Shown: piece by piece, positions 1 to 6,278 of the stretch
How the letters are laid out: every line of letters begins with the position of its first letter
How positions within the stretch are numbered: position 1 is the stretch's first letter
Source: JAFDVL01 sp031371805
GTDB lineage: Bacteria > Acidobacteriota > Blastocatellia > RBC074
Direction: 5' to 3'
Assembly (NCBI GenBank): GCA_031371805.1
Contig: JANMKB010000365.1
Coordinates: 1-20,113, forward strand
Length of the DNA stretch: 20,113 nucleotides
The notes under the pieces: model-generated
The model's database searches: none
What the model was told of the DNA's origin: nothing
The model's input: only the letters and a program-made list of their open reading frames with translations
Made by a program: the position numbers and the translations under genes

Positions 1-265
1 TTCCTGATTGATTTTTCAGGTGCCAGAAAGTTATATTAGCGCTTCATTCACGGACGACTAAGCAAACAGAGTTCACCATGATTCAGGGAAAGCAAAACAA
101 GTCACTTCGAGGTTTTCAGCACACTGATTCTCGCCCCACAACTTCCTGCCGTGCATTTCATTGGCGCTGCTTGTCTTGTTCCTCCTGGTCTTACTAAAAA
201 AAAGACCGCAACGAATTCTCGCAACATTAACAACCACTGCATAACTCAACTACAGGACATCTTTC
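1..265. other. Region upstream of serA, no gene recognised
   Basis: No convincing coding region is visible. A 39-codon ATG frame (78-197) has no good ribosome site and a composition unlike a protein. A short stem (GGTCTT pairing with AAGACC) lies around 190-215. The only translation signal is AGGA at about 253-256, about nine bases before the serA ATG. A promoter for serA must lie here, but I cannot place it with confidence. Confidence 0.4.
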
Positions 266-1846
266 ATGAAGATTTTAATCAGCGATAATTTCTCAAAACG
301 TGGTGTCGAAGTACTGAACCGCTACGAACAATTTCAGGTTGACCAGAATGTCGGCCTCAAACCCGATGAGCTAAAAGAAATCATCGGCCCCTACGACGCC
401 CTGATTGTGCGCAGCGAAACCAAAGTGACAGCCGACATCATCAATGCTGCGACGAATTTAAAAGTAATCGGGCGAGCCGGTTCCGGCGTTGACAATATTG
501 ATGTTGCGGCGGCGACGAAACGCGGCATTGTTGTGATGAATGCGGCGGCTGGGAACAGCGTCACGACAGGCGAACATACGCTGGCGATGATGATGGCGCT
601 GGCGCGCAAAGTTCCCCAGGCACATGCTCTGCTCAAGGAAGGGAAGTGGGAAAAGAAAAAATTCATGGGGATTGAGTTGCGGGGCAAAACGCTTGGCATT
701 GTCGGCTTTGGCAACATCGGAAAAATCGTTGCCCAGGGTGCGGTCGGTTTGGGGATGAAGGTGTTAGCTTTCGATCCATTTTTGTCAAAGGAAATTGCAG
801 CGCGAGCCGGGGTCGAAGTCGCTTCATTAGATGACATTTGCGCCCGCGCCGATTTTGTCACAGTCCACACGCCGTTAACCGATGAAACACGCGGCATTAT
901 TGGCGAAGCTGCTATCGCCAAAATGAAAGATGGCGTCCGAATTATTAATTGCGCACGCGGCGGACTGGTTGATGAAACTGCTCTTTACAACGCTGTCAAA
1001 TCAGGCAAAGTTGCCGGAGCCGCGCTGGATGTGTTCACCAAAGAGCCCGCTCCCCCGGATCATCCTTTATTGACGCTTGATGAAATTATTGTGACGCCGC
1101 ATTTAGGCGCTTCGACGAATGAAGCACAGGATCAGGTTGCCATCATTACCTCTGAGCAAATCGCTGAATTTTTGATGACTGGCGCAATCAGCGGCGCGGT
1201 CAATATGCCGGCAGTGACGCCGGAAGTTTTGCAATACCTGAGTCCTTATCTCACGCTTGGCGAAAAACTTGGTCGTTTCCAGTCACAACTACAGGGACAT
1301 TCGGTCAGCGAGATTGCCATTAGTTACAGCGGCGAAGTTGCCGGAATGGATGTGCGACCAATTACCCAGGCGATTCTGGCGGCTTTGCTCGCACCTGTCA
1401 GCGCCCGTGTCAATCAGGTGAATGCGTCGGTGATTGCCGCCGAGCGCGGCTTGAAAATCAGGGAATCGCTTTCGCGTACTTCAGCGGAATTTACCAGCCT
1501 GATTGAAGTCACCCTGAAGGGCGATGAGGGCGAAAGTCAGGTGACGGGCGCATTATTTGGCGCGAATGATTTGCGCATTGTGAATTTAAATTCCTATCGC
1601 CTGGAAGCTGTTCCCGAAGGTCATCTGATGGTCGTCAGCAATGATGATGTGCCCGGCATGATTGGTCGCATCGGAACCTTCCTCGGCGATCACGGGATCA
1701 ATATTGGACAACTTTATTTGAGCCGTAATCGCAAAGGCGGTTTGGCGCTTTCAATCTATCAACTTGATCACGAACTGGATGGCGACACGCTAAAATTGTT
1801 GACGGCGGTGGAGCATATTCGTTCCGTGAAACAAATTGCTTTATAA
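266..1846 (+). CDS. serA: D-3-phosphoglycerate dehydrogenase
   Basis: Catalyses the NAD-dependent oxidation of 3-phosphoglycerate to 3-phosphohydroxypyruvate, the first step of serine synthesis, in the cytoplasm. The 526-residue length fits the long bacterial form: split substrate-binding and nucleotide-binding domains (about 1-310), an intervening allosteric substrate-binding domain (about 320-445) and a C-terminal ACT domain (about 455-526) for serine feedback. The NAD-binding GFGNIG lies at 147-152, followed by acidic D170 at the end of the next strand. The catalytic trio of D-2-hydroxyacid dehydrogenases is present: R231 (in NCARGG), E260 (in FTKEP) and H279 (in TPHLGAST). The start is supported by AGGA about nine bases upstream. 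It is the first of a run of amino-acid genes but is separated from hisF by 107 bases, so co-transcription is uncertain. Confidence 0.97.
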   Translation: MKILISDNFSKRGVEVLNRYEQFQVDQNVGLKPDELKEIIGPYDALIVRSETKVTADIINAATNLKVIGRAGSGVDNIDVAAATKRGIVVMNAAAGNSVTTGEHTLAMMMALARKVPQAHALLKEGKWEKKKFMGIELRGKTLGIVGFGNIGKIVAQGAVGLGMKVLAFDPFLSKEIAARAGVEVASLDDICARADFVTVHTPLTDETRGIIGEAAIAKMKDGVRIINCARGGLVDETALYNAVKSGKVAGAALDVFTKEPAPPDHPLLTLDEIIVTPHLGASTNEAQDQVAIITSEQIAEFLMTGAISGAVNMPAVTPEVLQYLSPYLTLGEKLGRFQSQLQGHSVSEIAISYSGEVAGMDVRPITQAILAALLAPVSARVNQVNASVIAAERGLKIRESLSRTSAEFTSLIEVTLKGDEGESQVTGALFGANDLRIVNLNSYRLEAVPEGHLMVVSNDDVPGMIGRIGTFLGDHGINIGQLYLSRNRKGGLALSIYQLDHELDGDTLKLLTAVEHIRSVKQIAL

Positions 1847-1898
1847 GGTTTCGGGTTTTGCGTTTCGAGTTTCGAGGAAGAAACGTAGTTCGTTACTG

Positions 1899-1911
1899 AC
1901 AAATTATTTGT
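1899..1911. promoter_or_regulatory. 13-bp palindrome upstream of hisF (possible operator)
   Basis: ACAAATTATTTGT is a perfect inverted repeat with a single central base. It lies 42 bases upstream of the hisF ATG in the serA-hisF gap. The symmetry is seen directly; a role as a protein-binding site is only inferred, and AT-rich palindromes of this size can occur by chance. Confidence 0.25.
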
Positions 1912-1918
1912 GCGCCAA

Positions 1919-1946
1919 AAACTCTGTCCGCGAAACTCTGTCCGCG
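1919..1946. repeat. Two perfect tandem copies of a 14-bp unit before hisF
   Basis: AAACTCTGTCCGCG occurs twice back to back (1919-1932 and 1933-1946), and a third copy begins (AAACT) before the sequence diverges. The array ends seven bases before the hisF ATG, so it occupies the place where a ribosome-binding site would be expected, and none is seen. A 13-bp palindrome, ACAAATTATTTGT, lies just upstream at 1899-1911. Confidence 0.8.
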
Positions 1947-1953
1947 AAACTAA

Positions 1954-2715
1954 ATGCTCGCTAAACGACTTATTCCCTGTCTTGATGTTGATCGCGGTCG
2001 CGTGGTCAAAGGGATCAGCTTTGTCAATCTGGTGGATGCGGGTGATCCGGTGGAGCAGGGCATTCGTTACGATAAAGAAGGCGCGGATGAATTAGTGTTT
2101 CTTGACATTACCGCTTCGTCAGATCGGCGCGAAATTGTCGCCGATATGGTGCGACGCGTTGCTGATCAGGTTTTTATTCCCTTTACAGTAGGCGGCGGAA
2201 TTCGGACAGTTGAGGATGTTCGCGCAATTTTATCGGCGGGGGCTGATAAAGTATCAGTGAATACGGCAGCGGTGAAAAATCCTGATTTGATCCGCGAAGG
2301 CGCTGAACGCTTTGGGGCGCAATGCATGATCGTAGCGATTGATGCCAAACAACGCAAAGATCAGCCGCAAGCCTGGGAAGTTTATTTGCACGGCGGGCGC
2401 ACTCCGACCGGGATAGATGTGGTGGAGTGGGCGCAACAGGCGGCGGCGCTGGGCGCAGGCGAAATTTTGCTGACCAGTATGGATTGTGACGGACAAAAAA
2501 ACGGTTATGATTTAGGTCTGACCCGGGCTGTTGCCGATGCAGTCAATATTCCGGTGATTGCTTCTGGTGGCGCCGGAACAGTTGAGCATTTATACGATGC
2601 GCTAACGATTGGCCAAGCGAGCGCGGTTTTGGCGGCTTCGATTTTTCATTTTGGAGAAATCGAAATCAGTGAAGCAAAAAAATATTTACGTGAACGCGGG
2701 ATATTAATGAGATAA
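1954..2715 (+). CDS. hisF: Imidazole glycerol phosphate synthase, cyclase subunit HisF
   Basis: Cyclase half of imidazole glycerol phosphate synthase. It uses ammonia delivered by the HisH glutaminase to convert PRFAR into imidazole glycerol phosphate and AICAR, joining histidine and purine synthesis. The protein is a 253-residue beta/alpha barrel, the normal length. The two catalytic aspartates are in their standard positions: D11 in CLDVD and D130 in VAIDAK. The phosphate-binding loops GGGIRT (about 80-85) and the SGGAG-type loop near the C-terminus are present. The canonical start MLAKRLIPCLDV fixes the ATG, although no Shine-Dalgarno is visible and a tandem repeat sits there instead. hisH is not in this window. 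The next gene is an exported hydrolase-like protein. Confidence 0.97.
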   Translation: MLAKRLIPCLDVDRGRVVKGISFVNLVDAGDPVEQGIRYDKEGADELVFLDITASSDRREIVADMVRRVADQVFIPFTVGGGIRTVEDVRAILSAGADKVSVNTAAVKNPDLIREGAERFGAQCMIVAIDAKQRKDQPQAWEVYLHGGRTPTGIDVVEWAQQAAALGAGEILLTSMDCDGQKNGYDLGLTRAVADAVNIPVIASGGAGTVEHLYDALTIGQASAVLAASIFHFGEIEISEAKKYLRERGILMR

Positions 2716-2716
2716 A

Positions 2717-2776
2717 TGCGGAAGCTCACACGTAGTAAGGGCGAAGAGGCACACTTACTTCGTGCGTGCTTCTGCA
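2717..2776. repeat. 60-nt imperfect hairpin in the hisF-hydrolase gap
   Basis: Arms 2717-2743 and 2750-2776 (27 nt each) are reverse complements at 21 of 27 positions, one further pair being a G-U wobble, around the 6-nt loop AAGAGG. The structure starts one base after the hisF stop codon and ends 15 bases before the GGAG of the next gene. It has no T-run directly after it, so it is not a typical Rho-independent terminator. It could act as an RNA processing or stability element between two co-transcribed genes. Confidence 0.7.
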
Positions 2777-2805
2777 TTAAGTTTTATAGTTGGAGAAATT
2801 TTTTT

Positions 2806-3933
2806 ATGAAAGTAATACTCACCATTACCCTGATGTTAGGGCTGTGCGGTTCGGATTTTGCTCAGTCTGCCAGGTCGGGCAAAAGCAAACGCACTACGGC
2901 CTCTAAGACAACGAAATTAGTCGCAACGCAACCGGCAAAACCAAATGCCGTGAAAGACGCGCCGAAGGTTGTAGCCGGAACTGCAGCGGGGGCAGGCATG
3001 GTGGTTGAGGAAGTTAAATTTAAAGGCGAAGATGTCAGTTTGGCCGGAACTTTATTCCTGCCGAAAAACAAAGTCGGGCAGAAAGTTCCGGCGCTTTTGA
3101 TGATCGCTGACTTTTACTCGACGCGTGATGGGATAGCTGTCAGCAAAGGGGTGCAGCAAACTTATCGTGAGCTGGCAGAGCATTTTGTGACGCGTGGCTT
3201 TGCGGTGTTGCGCTATGATCGGCGATGTCTGGGCGCAAGTGATTGTCCGCCGCAATTGACAATGTCACTGGCCTCGGTGGATGGCCTTGAAGCGGTCAAA
3301 TATTTACGTGGACGCAAAGAAATTGATCCTGGCAAAGTCTGGGTATTTGGACACGGAGACGGATCATTTTTTGCCGCAAGTGTAGCTTCAAATAAAGAGG
3401 TCGCCGGTTTGATCGTCACTGCTGCACCAGGCCGCGCCGCTACCAAATTATTGCGCGACTGGGAGCGGCAACGACTGCTTGACAGTAAAGCTTCCGAAGC
3501 TGAAATCGCGGTTTACATGAGCAAACTGGATAAAGTGATTCTGGCGCTGTCCGGGGGTGGACACAAACCAGAAGACATCGGCAGTGAAATGCTGGACGAA
3601 TACCTTGCTCCGTTGGTGAAGCATCCTGACTATACTTTTGGCTGGCTGGTGGATGATCCGCTGCCCTTATATCCGGCGGCGCTCGGCCCGGTGCTGGTAA
3701 TTCATGGAGCCAAAGATCGGCGCATTCCGGTCAAAGATAGTTCCTACATTCTGGAGTCCATGAAATTGTATGAGCATAAGGAATTTGAAACGCACGTGCT
3801 GCCTGAAATGGACTATTTTTTGAAAACGAACAAGGGCGCACCTGCGCTGGAAGCTGACAATGATCTGAGCCGTCCACTGGATCAGGCATTGTTAAAATTG
3901 CTGGATGAGTGGCTGGCAAAAAAAGTGAAGTAA
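2806..3933 (+). CDS. Exported alpha/beta-hydrolase-fold protein, probably catalytically inactive
   Basis: A 375-residue protein with a signal peptide (about 1-20, MKVILTITLMLGLCG), then a low-complexity Lys/Thr/Ala linker (about 24-60), then an alpha/beta-hydrolase domain of the dienelactone-hydrolase/BAAT-like type. The family signature is followed closely (SLAGTLFLP, RGFAVLRYDRR, KEIDPGKVWVFG, PVLVIHGAKDRRIP). However, the usual nucleophile elbow GHSxGG reads GHGDGS, with Gly184 where Ser belongs, and the usual LPGxNH region reads LPEMDY, with Tyr337 where His belongs. Only the acid, Asp304, remains. The start is taken at 2806 (GGAG ten bases upstream, proper signal peptide); an upstream in-frame ATG at 2716 would run through the hairpin. 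The stop codon directly abuts hisI. The role is unknown: probably a periplasmic binding or scaffold protein. Confidence 0.85.
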   Translation: MKVILTITLMLGLCGSDFAQSARSGKSKRTTASKTTKLVATQPAKPNAVKDAPKVVAGTAAGAGMVVEEVKFKGEDVSLAGTLFLPKNKVGQKVPALLMIADFYSTRDGIAVSKGVQQTYRELAEHFVTRGFAVLRYDRRCLGASDCPPQLTMSLASVDGLEAVKYLRGRKEIDPGKVWVFGHGDGSFFAASVASNKEVAGLIVTAAPGRAATKLLRDWERQRLLDSKASEAEIAVYMSKLDKVILALSGGGHKPEDIGSEMLDEYLAPLVKHPDYTFGWLVDDPLPLYPAALGPVLVIHGAKDRRIPVKDSSYILESMKLYEHKEFETHVLPEMDYFLKTNKGAPALEADNDLSRPLDQALLKLLDEWLAKKVK

Positions 3934-4263
3934 ATGCAGAGTGTCCAAAGCAATCAACTCAGGTTTGACGAACAGGGCTTGATCCCCGCGATTGTGCAGG
4001 ATTTCAGGACGAAAGAAATTCTGACGCTGGCCTATATGAATGCGGAGAGTTTGCAGCAAACCAGAACGACGGGCGAAACGTGGTTTTGGAGTCGTTCACG
4101 CCAGGAACTCTGGCACAAAGGCGCGACCTCCGGCAACACGCAAAAGGTCATTGAAATGCGCATTGATTGTGACGCAGATGCTTTGGTGATTTTAGTGGAG
4201 CCGCTTGGCCCGGCGTGTCATACCGGTGAGCAAACCTGTTTTTTTCGGAACCTGGAAGCCTGA
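3934..4263 (+). CDS. hisI: Phosphoribosyl-AMP cyclohydrolase HisI
   Basis: Opens the adenine ring of phosphoribosyl-AMP to give ProFAR, the third step of histidine synthesis. At 109 residues it is the stand-alone form rather than the HisIE fusion of enterobacteria. The metal-binding residues are present: C79, D80 and D82 in the CDADAL motif, and C95-H96 and C102 in the PACHTGEQTC stretch. The characteristic FWSRSRQELWHKGATSGN block lies at about 51-68. The ATG follows the preceding stop codon with no spacer and has no clear Shine-Dalgarno, which suggests translational coupling to the upstream hydrolase-like gene. Its TGA overlaps the ATG of hisE by one base. Confidence 0.96.
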   Translation: MQSVQSNQLRFDEQGLIPAIVQDFRTKEILTLAYMNAESLQQTRTTGETWFWSRSRQELWHKGATSGNTQKVIEMRIDCDADALVILVEPLGPACHTGEQTCFFRNLEA

Positions 4264-4607
4264 TGACAGCAGAAAATATTCAAACCGACGACAATAATGT
4301 GAGCGATGTTATCCAGACGCTCTACGATGTAATTGTGGAACGAAAAAATCTGCGCCCGGAAAAATCATACACGACGTATTTATTTGAGCAGGGACTGGAT
4401 AAAATACTCAAGAAAATAGGCGAAGAGGCGGCAGAAACGATCATTGCTGCCAAAAACAGCGATGATCAGGCGTTGATTGGTGAGGTGACGGATTTAACTT
4501 ATCATTTGTTAGTTTTGCTGGTTGAGCGGGGGATTAGTTTGGATTCCATCGCGGTAGAACTGGGGCAACGTGCAGGTAAAACTGCGCACCCGAAATATAA
4601 TAAATAA
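4263..4607 (+). CDS. hisE: Phosphoribosyl-ATP pyrophosphatase HisE
   Basis: Hydrolyses phosphoribosyl-ATP to phosphoribosyl-AMP and pyrophosphate, the second step of histidine synthesis, supplying the HisI substrate. The 114-residue protein is an all-alpha MazG-like fold. The Mg-binding helix KIGEEAAETIIAAK (about 42-55) and the second acidic helix GEVTDLTYHLLVLL (about 65-79) carry the conserved Glu and Asp ligands. The N-terminal 18 residues are a poorly conserved acidic extension. The start overlaps the hisI stop by one base (TGATG), so the two are translationally coupled, a split arrangement of what is fused as HisIE elsewhere. Confidence 0.96.
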   Translation: MTAENIQTDDNNVSDVIQTLYDVIVERKNLRPEKSYTTYLFEQGLDKILKKIGEEAAETIIAAKNSDDQALIGEVTDLTYHLLVLLVERGISLDSIAVELGQRAGKTAHPKYNK

Positions 4608-4615
4608 TGTAAGCG

Positions 4616-4660
4616 ATGAGAGCTTTGGTTTTTGGTCTTTGGGTTTTGGCGCGAGATTGA
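4616..4660 (+). promoter_or_regulatory. Possible trp leader peptide with one Trp codon
   Basis: A 14-codon frame after hisE reads MRALVFGLWVLARD and then stops. It holds a single TGG, in the left arm of the inverted repeat that precedes trpE. No Shine-Dalgarno is clear and there is no terminator with a U-run. The arrangement resembles an attenuator only loosely, and the frame could be accidental. Confidence 0.15.
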
Positions 4661-4761
4661 AAATATTTGCCTTGACCAGAATGTTAACCCTTGCGTGACT
4701 GCCACCGGAGGCCAATAATTTGGGCAACGGTTCCAAGCCCAAAAGCCAAAGACCAAAGACC
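4627..4761. repeat. Long inverted repeat in the hisE-trpE gap
   Basis: Arms 4627-4649 and 4739-4761 (23 nt each) are reverse complements at 21 positions, plus one G-U wobble and one mismatch, across an 89-nt spacer. Each arm is built from a short degenerate motif of the type TTTGGTC/TTTTGG. The right arm ends 26 bases before the trpE ATG. No target-site duplication was seen at the ends. Together with its flanks this fills the 180-base gap, which holds no clear gene. Confidence 0.75.
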
Positions 4762-4787
4762 TTGACCGTTACTAAATAACTATTTTT

Positions 4788-6278
4788 ATGTCGCAAATTA
4801 CTCCGACAACTTACGAAGAATTTCTTGAGTTAGCAAAACGCGGAACGGTCGTTCCAGTCATCAAAACGGTGATGGCGGATTTACTGACGCCTGTTTCGGC
4901 TTTTCTGAAAATTCAGGCCGAATCGCAATACGCATTTTTACTGGAATCAGTCGAAGGCGGTGAGAAACTTGCCCGCTATTCTTTTCTGGGCATCCACCCG
5001 CATCGCATCGTGCGGGCGCGGGGCAATGAAGTTTTTATCGAAAATGCCAATGAAAAAAGTCAAAAGTCGCCGGATTCAATGATTGATGTTTTGCGCGGGA
5101 TGATGCAGGCCTATCAGCCTGTCAAAGTTCCCAACCTGCCGCCTTTTGCGGGTGGCGCCGTCGGATTTTTTGGTTACGATGCGGTGCAATGGTTTGAGCG
5201 TTTACCCAAAAGAGCGCCGGATGATCTGAGGCTGGATACGGCGATTGTGATGTTTTTTTCCAGCCTGCTCGCCTTCGATCACGTCAAACATCAGATTCAA
5301 ATTATCGTCAATGTTTTTACACACGGCGCAGTTTCAAATTTACAGACGCAGTATGCTCAGGCCTGTGACGAAATTGAAAAACTGGAAGCAATTCTGAACA
5401 ATTCGATTCCGCCTCTGCCAGCAATCAATCGTGCCGAACCTGCGCGGCTAAAATCAAACATGTCGAAAGAAGAATTTGAGGCGGCGGTCAATATTATCAA
5501 GGAATATATTCGTGCCGGCGACGCTTTTCAGGTGGTTTTATCGCAGCGGTTCGAGGCGAATATTGCGACGCATCCATTTCAAATTTATCGTGCGTTACGG
5601 GCGATTAATCCATCGCCTTACATGTTCTATCTCAAAATGGATAATGACCAGACCTTGTTGGGAGCCTCGCCGGAAATGCTGGTGCGTGTCAAAGATGGGT
5701 CTTTGGAATATCGCCCGATTGCCGGGACTTATCCGCGTGGCGCCAATGACGCTGAGGATTTGATTTTGGGTGAGCAATTGCGGAACGATGAAAAAGAACA
5801 GGCTGAGCATATTATGCTCGTAGATTTAGGGCGCAACGATCTGGGCCGAGTTTCCGAATACGGCACAGTCGAAGTCGCCGACCTGATGATCATCGAACGT
5901 TACTCCCACGTGATGCACTTGGTTTCGGTACTCAAAGCACAATTGCAGGAAGGGTACGATTGTTTTGATGCCCTGAGCGGAACCTTTCCGGCGGGAACTT
6001 TATCGGGAGCGCCGAAAGTCCGTGCGATGGAAATTATTGATGAACTTGAACCGACGCGGCGTGGCGCTTACGCGGGTGCTGTGATGTATTTCGATTACTC
6101 AGGAAATCTGGATTCCTGTATCGCGCTCCGCACCATGTTCGTCAGAGGTAGCAAAGCTTACATTCAGGCCGGAGCGGGAATCGTCGCTGATTCAGTGCCG
6201 GAGAAAGAATATACCGAGACCGTGAATAAAGCGCGTGCCTGTATCAGAGCAATTGAAATGGCGGAGAAGGAGCTATGA
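4788..6278 (+). CDS. trpE: Anthranilate synthase component I
   Basis: Converts chorismate to anthranilate with ammonia from the TrpG glutaminase, the first committed step of tryptophan synthesis. The 496-residue length is typical. The N-terminal domain carries the tryptophan feedback motif: LLES at 51-54 followed by RYSFLG at 63-68. The C-terminal chorismate-binding domain contains PSPYMFYL, ASPEMLVRV, RPIAGTYPRG, LVDLGRNDLGRV, GTFPAGTLSGAPKVRAMEII and GAGIVADSVPEKEY, all expected of TrpE rather than of isochorismate or salicylate synthases. The ATG is preceded by an AT-rich stretch with no Shine-Dalgarno. Its TGA overlaps the frame of the next gene (ATGA). trpG follows only after the intervening PPIase gene. 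Confidence 0.96.
   Translation: MSQITPTTYEEFLELAKRGTVVPVIKTVMADLLTPVSAFLKIQAESQYAFLLESVEGGEKLARYSFLGIHPHRIVRARGNEVFIENANEKSQKSPDSMIDVLRGMMQAYQPVKVPNLPPFAGGAVGFFGYDAVQWFERLPKRAPDDLRLDTAIVMFFSSLLAFDHVKHQIQIIVNVFTHGAVSNLQTQYAQACDEIEKLEAILNNSIPPLPAINRAEPARLKSNMSKEEFEAAVNIIKEYIRAGDAFQVVLSQRFEANIATHPFQIYRALRAINPSPYMFYLKMDNDQTLLGASPEMLVRVKDGSLEYRPIAGTYPRGANDAEDLILGEQLRNDEKEQAEHIMLVDLGRNDLGRVSEYGTVEVADLMIIERYSHVMHLVSVLKAQLQEGYDCFDALSGTFPAGTLSGAPKVRAMEIIDELEPTRRGAYAGAVMYFDYSGNLDSCIALRTMFVRGSKAYIQAGAGIVADSVPEKEYTETVNKARACIRAIEMAEKEL

Noticed and set aside
78..197. 39-codon frame upstream of serA
   Set aside because: No ribosome site, Cys/Ser/Arg-rich random-looking peptide, no conserved pattern.
391..921. 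176-aa minus-strand frame inside serA
   Set aside because: It lies wholly antisense to a clearly conserved gene, has the Ala/Ser/Pro-rich composition of a shadow frame, and has no ribosome site.
2716..2805. Extended N-terminus (30 codons) of the hydrolase-like gene from an ATG at 2716
   Set aside because: It would translate through the 60-nt hairpin and displace the signal peptide; the ATG at 2806 has GGAG and begins a standard signal sequence.
4608..4787. Miniature transposable element (MITE) between hisE and trpE
   Set aside because: The inverted arms are internal and made of simple repeats; I could not find flanking target-site duplications, so I list it only as an inverted repeat.
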